Source: Pseudoxanthomonas sp. (GTDB lineage: Bacteria; Pseudomonadota; Gammaproteobacteria; Xanthomonadales; Xanthomonadaceae). From it: a stretch of DNA of 64,000 nucleotides. The DNA is taken from NCBI RefSeq assembly GCF_027498035.1, contig NZ_CP114978.1, forward strand, positions 806,001 through 870,000, written 5' to 3'. This document shows, in pieces, positions 37,076 through 46,916 of the stretch; within the stretch, counting starts at the first letter, position 1, and the number at the start of each line of letters is the position of its first letter. The translations under genes and the position numbers were made by a program. Under the pieces are notes generated by a model. The model saw only the letters and a program-made list of their open reading frames with translations, ran no database searches and was not told the origin of the DNA.

Positions 37076-38917
37076 TCAGGTCTCGCGGGCGTCGGGCTCT
37101 TCCAGGTGGATCGGGCTGGAGGGGTTGAGCACCTGGCTCTCGCGGCGCGGCGTGGTGAACGGCGTCGGCGTGGCCGGCGCGGTGTTACCGATGATGAGCT
37201 GCCTGCCCGCACGCACGTCGCCCGCGGCGACTTCCAGGTCGAAGCGTTCTGCATCCAGGCGCCGCACTTCCTCGGCGCTGCGCTCGGCATCTTCCTCATC
37301 CACGCCCAGTTCGATCAGCGCGGCCATACCGAAGCGCACGGCGGATTCAAAGGTTTCGCGGATCTGGTAGTCCACCCCGGCCTTGACCAGCGCCAGCGAA
37401 TGCTCGCGGTCGAACGAACGTGCCAGCACCTTGGCCTGCGGGAACTCGCTCTGTGCCAGCTCCACGATCTGGCTGGTCACCGCGCGGTTGTCCGTGCAGA
37501 TCGCGATCGCGCGCGCGGTGGCCGCGCCGGAAGCATGCAGCACGTCCAGCCGGGTACCGTCGCCGAAGAAGATCTTGAAGCCGAATTCGCCGGCGCTCTG
37601 GATCATGTCGATGTCGTTGTCGATGATGGTCACGTCGATGTCGCGCGCCAGCAGCGACTGGCTCATCACCTGGCCAAAGCGACCGAAACCGATGATCAGC
37701 ACGCTGCCGCTCTGGTCGTGAACCTCTTCAATGCCTTCCATCGACGCGGTGGTCTTGGGCATGAAGCGGCGCGCGCCGATCACCACCAGCGGCGTCAACA
37801 CCATCGACAGCACCACGATGGCCGTCATGTTGGCGCTGACCGTCGCGTCGATCAGGCCTGCGGCAGCCGCAGCGGCGTACAGCACGAAGGCGAACTCGCC
37901 GCCTTGCGCCATCAATACCGCGCGATCCAGCGCTTCACCATGCGAACTGCGGGTCAGGCGCGCGATGGCGTAGATGCACAGCGCCTTGGTGATCATCATC
38001 GCGATGACCATCGCGAACACCAGCTTCCAGTTGGCCGCCACCACCGCCAGGTCCAGCGACATGCCCACGCTGAGGAAGAACAGGCCCAGCAAGATGCCGC
38101 GGAATGGCTCGATGTCCGCTTCGATCTGGTGGCGGAAGGTGGACTCGGACAACAGCACGCCAGCCAGGAACGCGCCCATCGCCATCGACAGGCCGCCCAA
38201 CTGCATCACCAACGCCGCACCCAGCACCACCAGCAGCGCAGCGGCGGTCATGACCTCGCGCGCCTTGGCCCGTGCCAGCAGCCGGAACAAGGGATTGAGC
38301 AGCCAGATGCCGGCGGCGATCAGTCCAGCCAGGCAGGCAATACCGACACCGATCGAAGCCCAGCGCGAATGCTCGCCGCCCTGCGCCGGCAGCGGCGACA
38401 GGAACGCGATTAGCGCCAGCAACGGCACGATCAACAAGTCCTCGAACAACAGCACTGAAACGATCTTCTGCCCGCGCGGCAGGGCAATGTCACCACGCTC
38501 ACCCAGCAGCTGCATCACGATGGCGGTGGAGGTCAGCACAAAGCCCGCCGCGCCCACAAATGCGACGGCACCGTGCAGGCCGAACGCCAGGCCCACGCCG
38601 GTCAGCGCGGCGGTGCACAGGGCGATCTGCAACGTACCCAGGCCAAAGATCTGCCGGCGCAAGCCCCACAGGTGCGAGGGCCGCATCTCCAACCCGATGA
38701 CGAACAGGAACAGCACCACGCCCAGCTCGGCGGTGTGCAGGATCGATTGGGGGTCGGTGAACCACTTCAGCCCGAATGGACCGATCGCCAGACCACCGGC
38801 CAGATAGCCGAGCACCGAGCCCAGGCCCAGGCGGCGAAACAACGGGACGGCGACCACCGCCGCACCCAGCAGGGCGACGACGCTGACCAGTTCACTCGAT
38901 TGGGCGGCTGCACTCAT
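37076..38917 (-). CDS. Kef-type monovalent cation:proton antiporter
   Basis: 613 aa. The N-terminal 390 residues are a CPA2 membrane domain with about twelve spans (LGSVLGYLAGGLAIGPFGLK, TSTAIVMQLLGERGDIALP, LLFEDLLIVPLLALI). A cytosolic nucleotide-binding TrkA-N domain follows (SVLIIGFGRFGQVMSQSLL). This layout is that of KefB/KefC potassium efflux systems that are gated by glutathione adducts, or of general CPA2 antiporters. A C-terminal linker is present. Ion specificity is not decided by sequence. Confidence 0.93.
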   Translation of the reverse strand: MSAAAQSSELVSVVALLGAAVVAVPLFRRLGLGSVLGYLAGGLAIGPFGLKWFTDPQSILHTAELGVVLFLFVIGLEMRPSHLWGLRRQIFGLGTLQIALCTAALTGVGLAFGLHGAVAFVGAAGFVLTSTAIVMQLLGERGDIALPRGQKIVSVLLFEDLLIVPLLALIAFLSPLPAQGGEHSRWASIGVGIACLAGLIAAGIWLLNPLFRLLARAKAREVMTAAALLVVLGAALVMQLGGLSMAMGAFLAGVLLSESTFRHQIEADIEPFRGILLGLFFLSVGMSLDLAVVAANWKLVFAMVIAMMITKALCIYAIARLTRSSHGEALDRAVLMAQGGEFAFVLYAAAAAAGLIDATVSANMTAIVVLSMVLTPLVVIGARRFMPKTTASMEGIEEVHDQSGSVLIIGFGRFGQVMSQSLLARDIDVTIIDNDIDMIQSAGEFGFKIFFGDGTRLDVLHASGAATARAIAICTDNRAVTSQIVELAQSEFPQAKVLARSFDREHSLALVKAGVDYQIRETFESAVRFGMAALIELGVDEEDAERSAEEVRRLDAERFDLEVAAGDVRAGRQLIIGNTAPATPTPFTTPRRESQVLNPSSPIHLEEPDARET

Positions 38918-39094
38918 GCAGGGAGTTTAGCCGTGGCCGCACCATCAAAACCCGCATTTGCGCGAAAACGTGCCTGCATGGCCGCTGCAGTTCCAGCGAC
39001 GTGCTCCGATGGAGCAAAGATCAGGCGCGATCCCACCGAAGAACGCACATTCGTACAAGACCGGATGCACGGCACGATGCAGGGAATCGACGGT

Positions 39095-39340
39095 TCAGCG
39101 CCGCGCGCGCGCCAGCCACCACGCCGCGGCCACCGGCACCACGAAGATCAGCAATTGGATCGGCGCTTCTTCCTGCAGCGCGTAGCCATGCGCCAATCCG
39201 ACGCGCAGGTTCCAGGCCACCGCCAACAGCCAGACCACGGTGAAGGCCGCAGCGCCTTTCCGGCGATGGGCCTGCGGGCAACGAAACACCGCGCCCACGG
39301 CGATCAACAGGCCGGCAAGAATCAGGATCAAGGTGCGCAT
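39095..39340 (-). CDS. Small membrane protein of unknown function
   Basis: 81 aa from ATG 39340 (MRTLILILAGLLIAVG). Three hydrophobic segments are likely, separated by RCPQAHRRKG and HGYALQEEAP, ending WWLARARR. No family is recognised. It lies between the MoeB-type gene and the antiporter. Coding potential is moderate; it could be a chance frame. Confidence 0.55.
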   Translation of the reverse strand: MRTLILILAGLLIAVGAVFRCPQAHRRKGAAAFTVVWLLAVAWNLRVGLAHGYALQEEAPIQLLIFVVPVAAAWWLARARR

Positions 39341-39418
39341 GGTGGTCTCGATGCCCGCGGTGACCGGGCTGCGCGCGCACGGTAACGCAAGCACTGGCGT
39401 GCAGGAAGCCGCGCGCCT

Positions 39419-40519
39419 TCAGTCGCGTGCCACCAGCGGCGCGCACACCGGGCAGGACGGGTCCGGCTTCAATCGCAGTTCGTGGAAGCGCATCGACAGC
39501 GCGTCGAAGTTGAGCAGCCGCCCAGCCAGAGAATCGCCGATACCCAGCAGCAGCTTGATCGCCTCGGTCGCCTGCAGCAGGCCGATCACGCCGGGCAGCA
39601 CCCCGAGCACGCCGGTCTCCGCACAGTTGGGCGCCAGCTCCGGCGGCGGCGGCGAGGGGAACAGGCAGCGATAGCACGGCGCCTGGCCGCGCTGGCGCCC
39701 CGCGTCGAACACGCTGACCTGGCCTTCGAACTGCTGGACCGCGCCGTAAACCAGCGGCTTGCCCAACCGCACGCAGGCATCGTTGAGCAGGTAGCGCGTG
39801 GCGAAGTTGTCGGCGCCATCGATCACCACGTCCACGTCCTGCATCAGGCGCTCGACATTGTCAGCCGTGACGCGCGCTTCGATGGCTTCGACCTGCACGC
39901 CGGGATTGAGTGCGCCCAGCGCAGTCGCCGCCGACTGCACCTTCGCCATGCCGACCCGCGCGTCGGCATGCAGGATCTGGCGCTGCAGATTACTGCGATC
40001 CACCACGTCGTCGTCGGCGATGCGCAACGTGCCGACCCCGGCGGCGGCCAGGTAATACGCGGCCGGCGAGCCGAGCCCACCGGCGCCGACCAGCAACACA
40101 CGCGCGGCGCGCAGCTTCTGTTGCCCCTCCTCGCCCACCTGCGGCAGCAGCAGGTGACGCGAATAGCGTTCAAGGAAGTCGGCGCGCTCGCCATCCAGCG
40201 CAGGCTTGACCAGCGGCAGGCCGTCGGCGATCCAGCGCGTGGTCCCGCCTTCGATGGACGCCACCTGTGCGTAGCCCGCCGAGGCCAACGCCTGTGCGAC
40301 CGCCAGCGAGCGGCCGCCGAACTGGCAGATCAGCAGGATTTCGCGCGAGGGATCAGGCAGATGCATGGCCGGGTCTGCGACCAGCATCGCCTGAGGGATG
40401 CCCAGTGCGCCTTCGGCCTGGCCGCTGGCCCGCTCGTGCGCTTCGCGGACGTCGATCAGCATGGCGCCGGCAGACTGTCGTTGCCGCGCCTGTGCTGGTG
40501 TGAGGTGTTGGATGCCCAT
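39419..40519 (-). CDS. moeB: MoeB/ThiF-type adenylyltransferase with N-terminal rhodanese domain
   Basis: 366 aa. Residues 1-105 are a rhodanese domain (MLIDVREAHERASG, active-site Cys in LLICQFGGRS). The rest is an E1-like adenylyltransferase: LLVGAGGLGSPAAYYLAAA, NLQRQILHADARVGMAKVQ, DGADNFATRYLLND, two CxxC zinc pairs (CYRC, CPVC). It activates the sulphur carrier of molybdopterin synthesis (MoaD) or thiamine (ThiS). The neighbour moeA points to molybdenum cofactor. Gap of 27 bases to moeA. Confidence 0.93.
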   Translation of the reverse strand: MGIQHLTPAQARQRQSAGAMLIDVREAHERASGQAEGALGIPQAMLVADPAMHLPDPSREILLICQFGGRSLAVAQALASAGYAQVASIEGGTTRWIADGLPLVKPALDGERADFLERYSRHLLLPQVGEEGQQKLRAARVLLVGAGGLGSPAAYYLAAAGVGTLRIADDDVVDRSNLQRQILHADARVGMAKVQSAATALGALNPGVQVEAIEARVTADNVERLMQDVDVVIDGADNFATRYLLNDACVRLGKPLVYGAVQQFEGQVSVFDAGRQRGQAPCYRCLFPSPPPPELAPNCAETGVLGVLPGVIGLLQATEAIKLLLGIGDSLAGRLLNFDALSMRFHELRLKPDPSCPVCAPLVARD

Positions 40520-40546
40520 GCGCGCAGTATCGCGCGCCAGCGGTGC

Positions 40547-41764
40547 TTAGTAAGGCAGCACCACAACCGGCGTGCCGGCTGCGTACTGCCGTGCGCCGGC
40601 TTCCAGCACGATCAGCGCATCACTGTCGGCCGCGCCGCGCAGCTGGTGCGAGGCTTCGGCGGGATTCGGTTCGACCAGCAGCACACCATCGTCACTGGAA
40701 GACAGGCGGCCACGCAGGAACTCCAGGCGCTCGTGTGACTTGTTCCAGTCACTGGCCAGGCGTGCGGTAAAACGCGGGCGCGGTTCCGCCCTGCCCTGCA
40801 ATCCGTCCAGCAGCGGCCTGCCCAACGCCAGGAAAGTCGCCAGCACCGACACCGGATTGCCAGGCAAGCCCAGCAGCAGCGCCTTGTCCAGCGCGCCGAA
40901 CAGTACCGGCATCCCGGGCTTCATCCGCACCTTCCAGAAATGCACATGCCCGTGCGCCTGCAGCAGGCCGGGCAGCAGGTCCTTTTCGCCGGCCGAAACA
41001 CCACCGGCGGTGATGACCACATCGAACGCGCTCGCGGCATCGCGCAACGCGGTTTCCACGCGCTGCGGATCGTCGGGAAGCCTGGGCCAGGCGACCGGTT
41101 CCAGGCCGAGCTGGCGCAGCAGGCCCATCAGCAGGTCACGATTGCTGTCGTAGATCTGCCCCGGCTGCAGCGGCATGCCCGCTTCGGCCAGCTCGTCACC
41201 GGTGGAAAACACCGCCACCGTGGGGCGCTGCGTCACCGCCAGGTCAGCGTTGCCGAGTGCAGCGGCCAGCGACACGCGCGCAGGGGTCAGGACCTGGCCG
41301 GCGCGCAACACCTGCTGCCCATCCTCCACGTCCTCGCCCGCGCGACGGATGTCGTTGCCAGCCCGGATGCCGGCCGGCACGGTGACCTGCGCGCCATCGA
41401 GATGGGCCAACTCCTTCATCACCACCGCGTCGGCACCGACCGGCAGCGGTGCGCCGGTGGTGATGCGTGCGCACTGCCCGGCCTGCAACACCAGCCCGGC
41501 ATCGATCCCGGCGAACTGTTCGCCCACCAGTGCCAGCGTTGTCGGCACATCGTCGGAAAGATCGACACTGCGGACCGCAAAGCCATCCATGCGGCTGTTG
41601 TCGAACGGCGGCAGCGGGAATCCGGCCGTGACCGGCTGGCCCAGCACCCTCCCATCCACCCGCTGGATCGCCATGCGCGCAGCGGGCAGCTGGCGCTCGG
41701 CGGCCACGCGCTGGACGATTTCCAGCGCCTGGGCGTAGTCGATCCGGGTCGGAAATTCGACCAA
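40547..41764 (-). CDS. moeA: Molybdopterin molybdotransferase
   Basis: 405 aa. Marked by PPFDNSRMDGFAVRSVD (residues about 51-67), GAPLPVGADAVVMKE, VITAGGVSAGEKD and LLGLPGNPVSVL. It inserts molybdate into the adenylated pterin. It lies three bases after der and is followed by moeB, so it belongs to a der-moeA-moeB transcription unit. The cofactor it helps to make is needed by the paoABCD enzyme in this window. Confidence 0.96.
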   Translation of the reverse strand: MVEFPTRIDYAQALEIVQRVAAERQLPAARMAIQRVDGRVLGQPVTAGFPLPPFDNSRMDGFAVRSVDLSDDVPTTLALVGEQFAGIDAGLVLQAGQCARITTGAPLPVGADAVVMKELAHLDGAQVTVPAGIRAGNDIRRAGEDVEDGQQVLRAGQVLTPARVSLAAALGNADLAVTQRPTVAVFSTGDELAEAGMPLQPGQIYDSNRDLLMGLLRQLGLEPVAWPRLPDDPQRVETALRDAASAFDVVITAGGVSAGEKDLLPGLLQAHGHVHFWKVRMKPGMPVLFGALDKALLLGLPGNPVSVLATFLALGRPLLDGLQGRAEPRPRFTARLASDWNKSHERLEFLRGRLSSSDDGVLLVEPNPAEASHQLRGAADSDALIVLEAGARQYAAGTPVVVLPY

Positions 41765-41767
41765 GGC

Positions 41768-43175
41768 TTACTTGCCGCGTCCCTTGACGTGACGGATCAG
41801 GCGCTTTTTCTTGGCGACCTGGCGCTCGGTCAACACGTTCTTCTTGCCTTCGTAGGGATTGGACCCTTCGCGGAACAGGAACCGGACCGGCGTACCAACC
41901 AGCTTGAAACGCTTGCGGAAGAAGTTCTCCAGGTAACGCTTGTACGACTCCGGCAGCACTTTCAAGCGGGTGCCGTGGACAATGAAGGTCGGCGGATTCT
42001 CACCACCCGGATGCACGTAGCGCAGCTTGGACACATGCCCGCGGATACTCGGCGGCGGGTTGGTTTCGTAAGCGATCTCCAGTGCGGTATTGACCTCGCT
42101 GGTGCTGAACACCTTGGTCGCCGACGCATGCGCGCGGTGCACGGCCTTGAACAGTTCGCGCAGGCCCGAACCATGCTTGGCCGAGATACGCACGTTCTCC
42201 GCCCACTCGACGAAATTCAGCTTGCGGTCCAGCAGTGACTCGGCCGTCTGCCGCTGGTACTCGGTCAGGCCATCCCACTTGTTGACGGCAACCACCAAGG
42301 CTCGGCCGGCATCCAGCACCGCGCCCAGTACGCTCGCATCCTGGTCGGTCACGCCTTCGGTGGCATCCAGCAGCAACACCGCGACCTGGCACTGTTCGAT
42401 CGCCTGCAGGGTCTTGACGATGGAGAACTTCTCCACCGCCTCGTCCACCCGGCCCTTGCGGCGGATGCCGGCGGTATCGACCAGGCGGTACAGCTTGCCT
42501 TCGCGCTCAAGATCGGCGGCGATGGAGTCGCGCGTGGTGCCCGGGCACCTCCGAGGCGATCATGCGTTCTTCGCCCAGCAGGCGGTTGACCAGGGTCGAC
42601 TTGCCCACGTTGGGGCGGCCGACGAAGGCCACGCGCATGCGGTTGGGATCGTCGTCCAGCGTCTCGCCGGAACCTTCTGCCGGCAGGCGCGCCTGGACGA
42701 TCTCCATCAGCTCGTCCAGACCCTGGCGATGCGAGGCCGACAGGGTCAGCACATCGGAGAAGCCATAGCGGGCAAAGTCGGCGCGGGCGTTGTCCTCGTC
42801 GACGCCATCGATCTTGTTCAGCACCAGCAGCGTCGGGCGCGCGGTCTTGCGCAGCCATTCGAGGATCTCGTCGTCCAGCGCCGAGGCGCCCTCGCGGGCA
42901 TCGACGATGAACAGCACCAGGTCGGCCTCGGCCGCCGCGCCGCGCGCCTGGCGGGCGGTGGCGCCAGACAGGCCTTCCTCGTCACCGGCGATGCCACCGG
43001 TGTCGACCAGCACGAACGGGTGCTCTGGGTCCAGGCGGCAGACACCGTAGTTGCGGTCACGGGTCACGCCTGGCTGGTCGTGCACCAACGCATCGCGGGT
43101 ACGCGTGAGCGCATTGAACAGCGTGGACTTGCCCACATTGGGGCGGCCCACAAGGGCGACGAGAGGCAGCAGCAT
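41768..43175 (-). pseudogene. der: Ribosome-assembly GTPase Der, frame-broken in this sequence
   Basis: From ATG 43175 (MLLPLVALVGRPNVGKSTLF) the first GTPase domain is intact (DTGGIAGDE, NKIDGVDEDNA). The second begins with VGRPNVGKSTLVNRLLGEER and MIASEVPG. There the expected TTRDSIAADLEREGKLYRLV is replaced by HHARLHRRRS and a stop. The other frame continues correctly with DEAVEKFSIVKTLQAIEQ, VNKWDGL and the KH-like C-terminal domain. One extra base at about 42540-42545 explains this; the repaired length is 468 aa. Der is essential for 50S assembly in bacteria, so a sequence error is more likely than a true null. Confidence 0.85.
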
Positions 43176-43280
43176 GAACAGGGACCAGAAGGCGTGAAAC
43201 GAATGGGCACCCGTGACTGGAGGCTGCTCCGGAAACCGGATTCAGCCTTCAACGGGCGCGTCGAAGCGGCACAGGATACG

Positions 43281-43314
43281 AAAACGGGGAGCCGGACGCA
43301 TGTTCCGGCTCCCC
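43281..43314 (-). terminator. Strong rho-independent terminator after bamB
   Basis: On the minus strand GGGGAGCCGGA (43314-43304) pairs with TCCGGCTCCCC (43296-43286) in an 11-base perfect stem with a seven-base loop, followed by TTTT at 43284-43281. It ends the bamB transcript, 20 bases after its stop. Confidence 0.85.
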
Positions 43315-43333
43315 GCGGGTTCGCAAGCCTGGC

Positions 43334-44521
43334 TTATTTGATGCGGAAAGCGGTCAGCTTGCCGTCGGTGTTCTGTACCACCAGCACGCCGTCAACCACC
43401 ACCGGCTGGGCGCGGATCGGGTCGCCACCGGCGCGTTCACGGGCGGCCAGTTCGCCGTTGTCCATGCGCAGCCAGTGCAGGTAGCCGTCGAAATCGCCAA
43501 CCACGGCGTAGTCGCCCTGCACCACCGGTGCGGTCAGCGAACGACGCAGCAGCTTCTGGTTGGACCACAGCGAACCGCCGCTGGACTTGTCCAGGGACCA
43601 CACCGCTCCACCCTTGTCCGACAGGATCAGGCTGGATGCCCCCACGCCCAGCCCACTGACGCCGCCGTTGTCGCGGTTCCAGATCGGGCGGCCGCTCGGA
43701 CCGTCGATGGCGATGGTCGCATTCTTGTAGCTGGATGCATAAAGCGTGGTGCCGTCCAGGACCGGTGCTCCGTCCACATCGGCCATGCGCTCCAGTTCGG
43801 TGCGACCCTCGGGCTGGCCGACCGTCTGATCCCACAGGGAATGCCCATCGGCCAGCGCCAATGCGCTCATGGTGCCGTCGTCGTTGCCGACGAAGACCAT
43901 GCCCGGACCCAACGTCACCGGGCCATTGCCGCGCACGATCAGCGGCGGCTGTTCGCGATTCCAGAACCAGCGGCGCGTGCCGTCGGTCACCTGGTAGCAC
44001 ACCACCTGGCCGTCATTGGCGTGCACAAGCACATTGCCCTGGCCGATGACCGGCGGAGCGATGACTTCGTTGCTGGCCTGGGCGGTCCATTTTTCCTCGC
44101 CAGTGGCAGGGTCGAGCGCGATCACCTTGCCCGACAGCGTGCCGATCACCACCAAGCCTTCGCCTGCGCCGACGGCAGACACGCGGTCTTCCTTCATCTT
44201 GTGGTGCCACAGCTCCTTGCCGGTCTGCAGGTCCAGCGCACGCACGCCACCTTCGATGGCGGCCGCATAGACGTGGCCGTCGAACACAGCCGGTCCCTGC
44301 CGGGTACCGAGCAGCTTTTCACCCTTGCCGGCACTGGCTGACCAGAGCTTCTCGATCTTGACCGTTGCTTCGAACTTCTCCAGCGGCAACGGCTCGACGG
44401 CAGCCTTTTCGGCAGCCTTTTTGTCGTCGGTGAACCAGCCCTTGACCGTCGTGCAACCGGACAGCACTGCGACCAGCGCGACCACGGCGGCGGCGCGCTT
44501 CATATTGACAACCACTTTCAT
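43334..44521 (-). CDS. bamB: Outer-membrane protein assembly factor BamB
   Basis: 395 aa. The lipobox LSGC (near residue 22) gives a lipoprotein. The body is an eight-bladed beta-propeller with PQQ/WD repeats such as GGVRALDLQTGKELWHH and GKVIALDPATGEEKW. It is part of the BAM complex that inserts outer-membrane proteins. The start ATG 44521 overlaps the stop of the upstream YfgM-like gene by one base (TGATG), and both genes are co-transcribed. An ATG at 44503 is the alternative start. Confidence 0.96.
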   Translation of the reverse strand: MKVVVNMKRAAAVVALVAVLSGCTTVKGWFTDDKKAAEKAAVEPLPLEKFEATVKIEKLWSASAGKGEKLLGTRQGPAVFDGHVYAAAIEGGVRALDLQTGKELWHHKMKEDRVSAVGAGEGLVVIGTLSGKVIALDPATGEEKWTAQASNEVIAPPVIGQGNVLVHANDGQVVCYQVTDGTRRWFWNREQPPLIVRGNGPVTLGPGMVFVGNDDGTMSALALADGHSLWDQTVGQPEGRTELERMADVDGAPVLDGTTLYASSYKNATIAIDGPSGRPIWNRDNGGVSGLGVGASSLILSDKGGAVWSLDKSSGGSLWSNQKLLRRSLTAPVVQGDYAVVGDFDGYLHWLRMDNGELAARERAGGDPIRAQPVVVDGVLVVQNTDGKLTAFRIK

Positions 44522-45159
44522 CAGTTCGACTCCGCGAGCCCGGGCACTGTTCCGCCGGCATTGGTAAGTTTGACTTCCACCAGGCGGCGCTGCGGCGAGG
44601 CAACGTCCAGGCTGGTCAGAGCCTTCAGATAGGTGTCACGCGCCTCGTTGCGCTTGCCGGACAGCGCAAACGCATCGCCCCGGGCTTCCAGCGCGGAGGA
44701 GCTGTCATATGGAGCCAGCAGCTTGAGCGCTTCTTCCGGCTTGCCCGAACCGTTCAACAGGCGGGCAGCGTGCAGGTCGGCATATGGCTTCATCGACGAG
44801 TCGGCCGGAACCGACTTCAATGTGGCCAGGGCGACATCGATCTGATTGGCCTTCACCTGTGCCTGTGCGAGCTGCAGGGCGGCGAGCTGGGCGTATACCG
44901 AATCGCCATCCTTCTGCAGTGCAGCCACCTTGGCCTGTGCATCCTTCAGATCGGTCCCACCGATGGACTTGGCCGCCGCGGCATAGTCGCCGTAGCCAGC
45001 CTGGGCTTGCTGGTCCTGATGCTGGCCCCACCATTTCCACCCAAAAATCAGCGCCAGTCCGAGCGCGATACCGCCGATCAAGCCGGCGCCGTTGTTCTTC
45101 AGCCAGGTGCGGACGCGCTCACTCTGTTCGTGCTCGTCCAGCAGGTCATCGATTGCCAT
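44521..45159 (-). CDS. yfgM: YfgM-like membrane-anchored TPR protein
   Basis: 212 aa from ATG 45159 (MAIDDLLDEHEQ). Single membrane anchor (AGLIGGIALGLALIFGWKWW, about residues 24-43), then a periplasmic TPR domain (VALATLKSVPADSSMKPYA, SGKPEEALKLLAPYD). This is the YfgM-type ancillary SecYEG chaperone that pairs with BamB in other gammaproteobacteria. Order yfgM-bamB and overlap fit that. Confidence 0.92.
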   Translation of the reverse strand: MAIDDLLDEHEQSERVRTWLKNNGAGLIGGIALGLALIFGWKWWGQHQDQQAQAGYGDYAAAAKSIGGTDLKDAQAKVAALQKDGDSVYAQLAALQLAQAQVKANQIDVALATLKSVPADSSMKPYADLHAARLLNGSGKPEEALKLLAPYDSSSALEARGDAFALSGKRNEARDTYLKALTSLDVASPQRRLVEVKLTNAGGTVPGLAESN

Positions 45160-45222
45160 GCGTACTCTCGCCCCGCGACGGTGCGGGGTCATCTAAATTG
45201 CGACTGTTGGACCCTTCGCGGG

Positions 45223-46098
45223 TCAGTCCTGGACCGGCGCGAGTGATCCGTCGGAGGATACCGCAAAGCGCGCCACGTTGGCCCGCTGGTACGGCGTCAG
45301 GTCCACCGTACTCCCGCCTTGCTGAACCTGAACCGCGGTCGCATTCCCCAGTTTGATCCTGGCGACTTGACCCGCCTGGAAGCTGCGCTCCTGGCCAGCC
45401 TTGAGCAGGCCGCGTTCAATGCTCTGGCCCTGTGGACCTTCGATATCCACCCAGCTGTCGCCAGTGAAGGCGAGCTTCAGCGCGGGCGTAGGCTCGACTG
45501 CCGGCACGGGCTCGCGTGACAGGCGTGGCCCCATCGACGCGGTGATAGGTGCGTTGTCAACTTCGGCCGAGGCCGCCGGCAGCTGCTCGCTCGTTGCTGG
45601 CAATGAAGCCGACGTGGTGGACGATTCAACTGGCGCCTTGGGCATGACGTCCAGCGATGCGGTCTTCAGGACTTGCTGCCCTGCCCCGTTGGACACCAGC
45701 AGCCACACCGGGACCGCGAAGAAGCACAGCGTGATCACCACATAAACCGCTCGCCGGGAAGCGCTTTCGAAGATGCGCTGGTAACGCGGGGTATGGGTAT
45801 AGCTGACCAGCTCCACCGGCCGGACGGCCTGCAGGGTGGACTGGTCCAGATGCTCGTCCACGCTCACGCCCAGCAGCTTGGCGTAGCTGCGCAGGTGGCC
45901 GCGCACGAAGACCGGGGCACCCAGCTGCTGCCAGCGACCACTTTCGATCGCATCAACGACGCGGGTGGGAACCTTCAGCCTGCTCGCCGCCTGTTCCAGG
46001 GTCATTCCCTGCTGCTGGCGGGCGTGACGCAGCGTCGCGCCAGTCTCCATCTGCTGCCCGTTTTCGGGCGCGAAGTGGGTCATGTTCCGATCCATCAT
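45223..46098 (-). CDS. rodZ: RodZ-like cytoskeletal membrane protein
   Basis: 291 aa. The N-terminal helix-turn-helix-like domain (ATLRHARQQQGMTLEQAA, about residues 21-38) is followed by a membrane span (VYVVITLCFFAVPVWLLV, about residues 118-135) and a Ser/Pro/Ala-rich periplasmic region ending in a beta-rich domain (FTGDSWVDIEGPQGQSIE). This matches RodZ, which links MreB to cell-wall growth. Its ATG overlaps the pilW stop (ATGA). The gene order pilW-rodZ is common in this group. Confidence 0.9.
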   Translation of the reverse strand: MMDRNMTHFAPENGQQMETGATLRHARQQQGMTLEQAASRLKVPTRVVDAIESGRWQQLGAPVFVRGHLRSYAKLLGVSVDEHLDQSTLQAVRPVELVSYTHTPRYQRIFESASRRAVYVVITLCFFAVPVWLLVSNGAGQQVLKTASLDVMPKAPVESSTTSASLPATSEQLPAASAEVDNAPITASMGPRLSREPVPAVEPTPALKLAFTGDSWVDIEGPQGQSIERGLLKAGQERSFQAGQVARIKLGNATAVQVQQGGSTVDLTPYQRANVARFAVSSDGSLAPVQD

Positions 46099-46916
46099 GG
46101 CCTTGCACTTTCCCCTGGGCGTCCCGCAGTAGCATCCGGGAACTCCGCCCTTTGCCGCTGTCGATATTTCTCGGCCGCTGCCATGTCGCCGAGCTTGGAT
46201 TCAATGTCAGCTGCGAGTTGTAACACGCCTGCATCCACTGGTGCAGCTGTCAGCCTGCGTTCGATGAAGGCCCGCGCAGCCATGTAATGCCCCAGCCGGT
46301 ACTCGTTACGGGCCATCGACACCAGTGCGTAGGCATTCTTCGGGTCCAGGGCGAGCGCCTTGCGCAGGTCCGTTTCCACACGCTCGTACTGCCCGGTCTG
46401 CAGCGCGCAGCCGCCCGCATTGGCCAGAGCGCCAGCCGTGCCGCCATAACCTGGCGTGGCAATCGACCGGTCAAACCAGACCAGCGCCTCGGCCGCAAAC
46501 CCGTTGCCACACAACCACGCACCATAGTTATTGAGCATCCCGCCATCGTTGGGGGAAAGCTCTGCCGCACGTCGGTAGCGCTCGCCAGCCTCCTTGGACT
46601 GTCCGCGGCGATCGGCGATCACCGCCAGCAGCGTGTAGGCAGCGGAGGATTGTGGATTGAGCTTGAGCGCCTTTGAGGCCTCACGCTCGGCGGTCGCAAG
46701 ATCGCCCACGCGCAGGCGCTGCTGGGCGAGGCCCAGGCTGTCCTGTTCTTCCAGCCGCCGCCGGGTGGCCTTGCCGTCCTGGACGCTGTATTCGGTTGGT
46801 GTGGAGGTGACCTCCCTGATGCCGCCCTTGGGGCGAACAAAGGTCAACCTGGAGCAGGCAGTCCCCAGTATCGCCACCGCCAGCACTACCAGGAGGAACT
46901 CAGGCCGCCGCATCAC
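46095..46916 (-). CDS. pilW: Type IV pilus biogenesis/stability lipoprotein PilW (PilF)
   Basis: 273 aa. Lipobox GTAC after a short leader (residues 1-21), then TPR repeats (LAQQRLRVGDLATAEREASK, SAAYTLLAVIADRRGQSKEA, SPNDGGMLNNYGAWLCGNG). This is the usual PilF/PilW arrangement, an outer-membrane pilotin-like protein for the secretin. Overlaps the rlmN 3' end by 17 bases. Confidence 0.93.
   Translation of the reverse strand: MMRRPEFLLVVLAVAILGTACSRLTFVRPKGGIREVTSTPTEYSVQDGKATRRRLEEQDSLGLAQQRLRVGDLATAEREASKALKLNPQSSAAYTLLAVIADRRGQSKEAGERYRRAAELSPNDGGMLNNYGAWLCGNGFAAEALVWFDRSIATPGYGGTAGALANAGGCALQTGQYERVETDLRKALALDPKNAYALVSMARNEYRLGHYMAARAFIERRLTAAPVDAGVLQLAADIESKLGDMAAAEKYRQRQRAEFPDATAGRPGESARP

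Noticed and set aside
45209..45223. GACCC/GGGTC hairpin between yfgM and rodZ
   Set aside because: Short stem, no T-run, could be chance.
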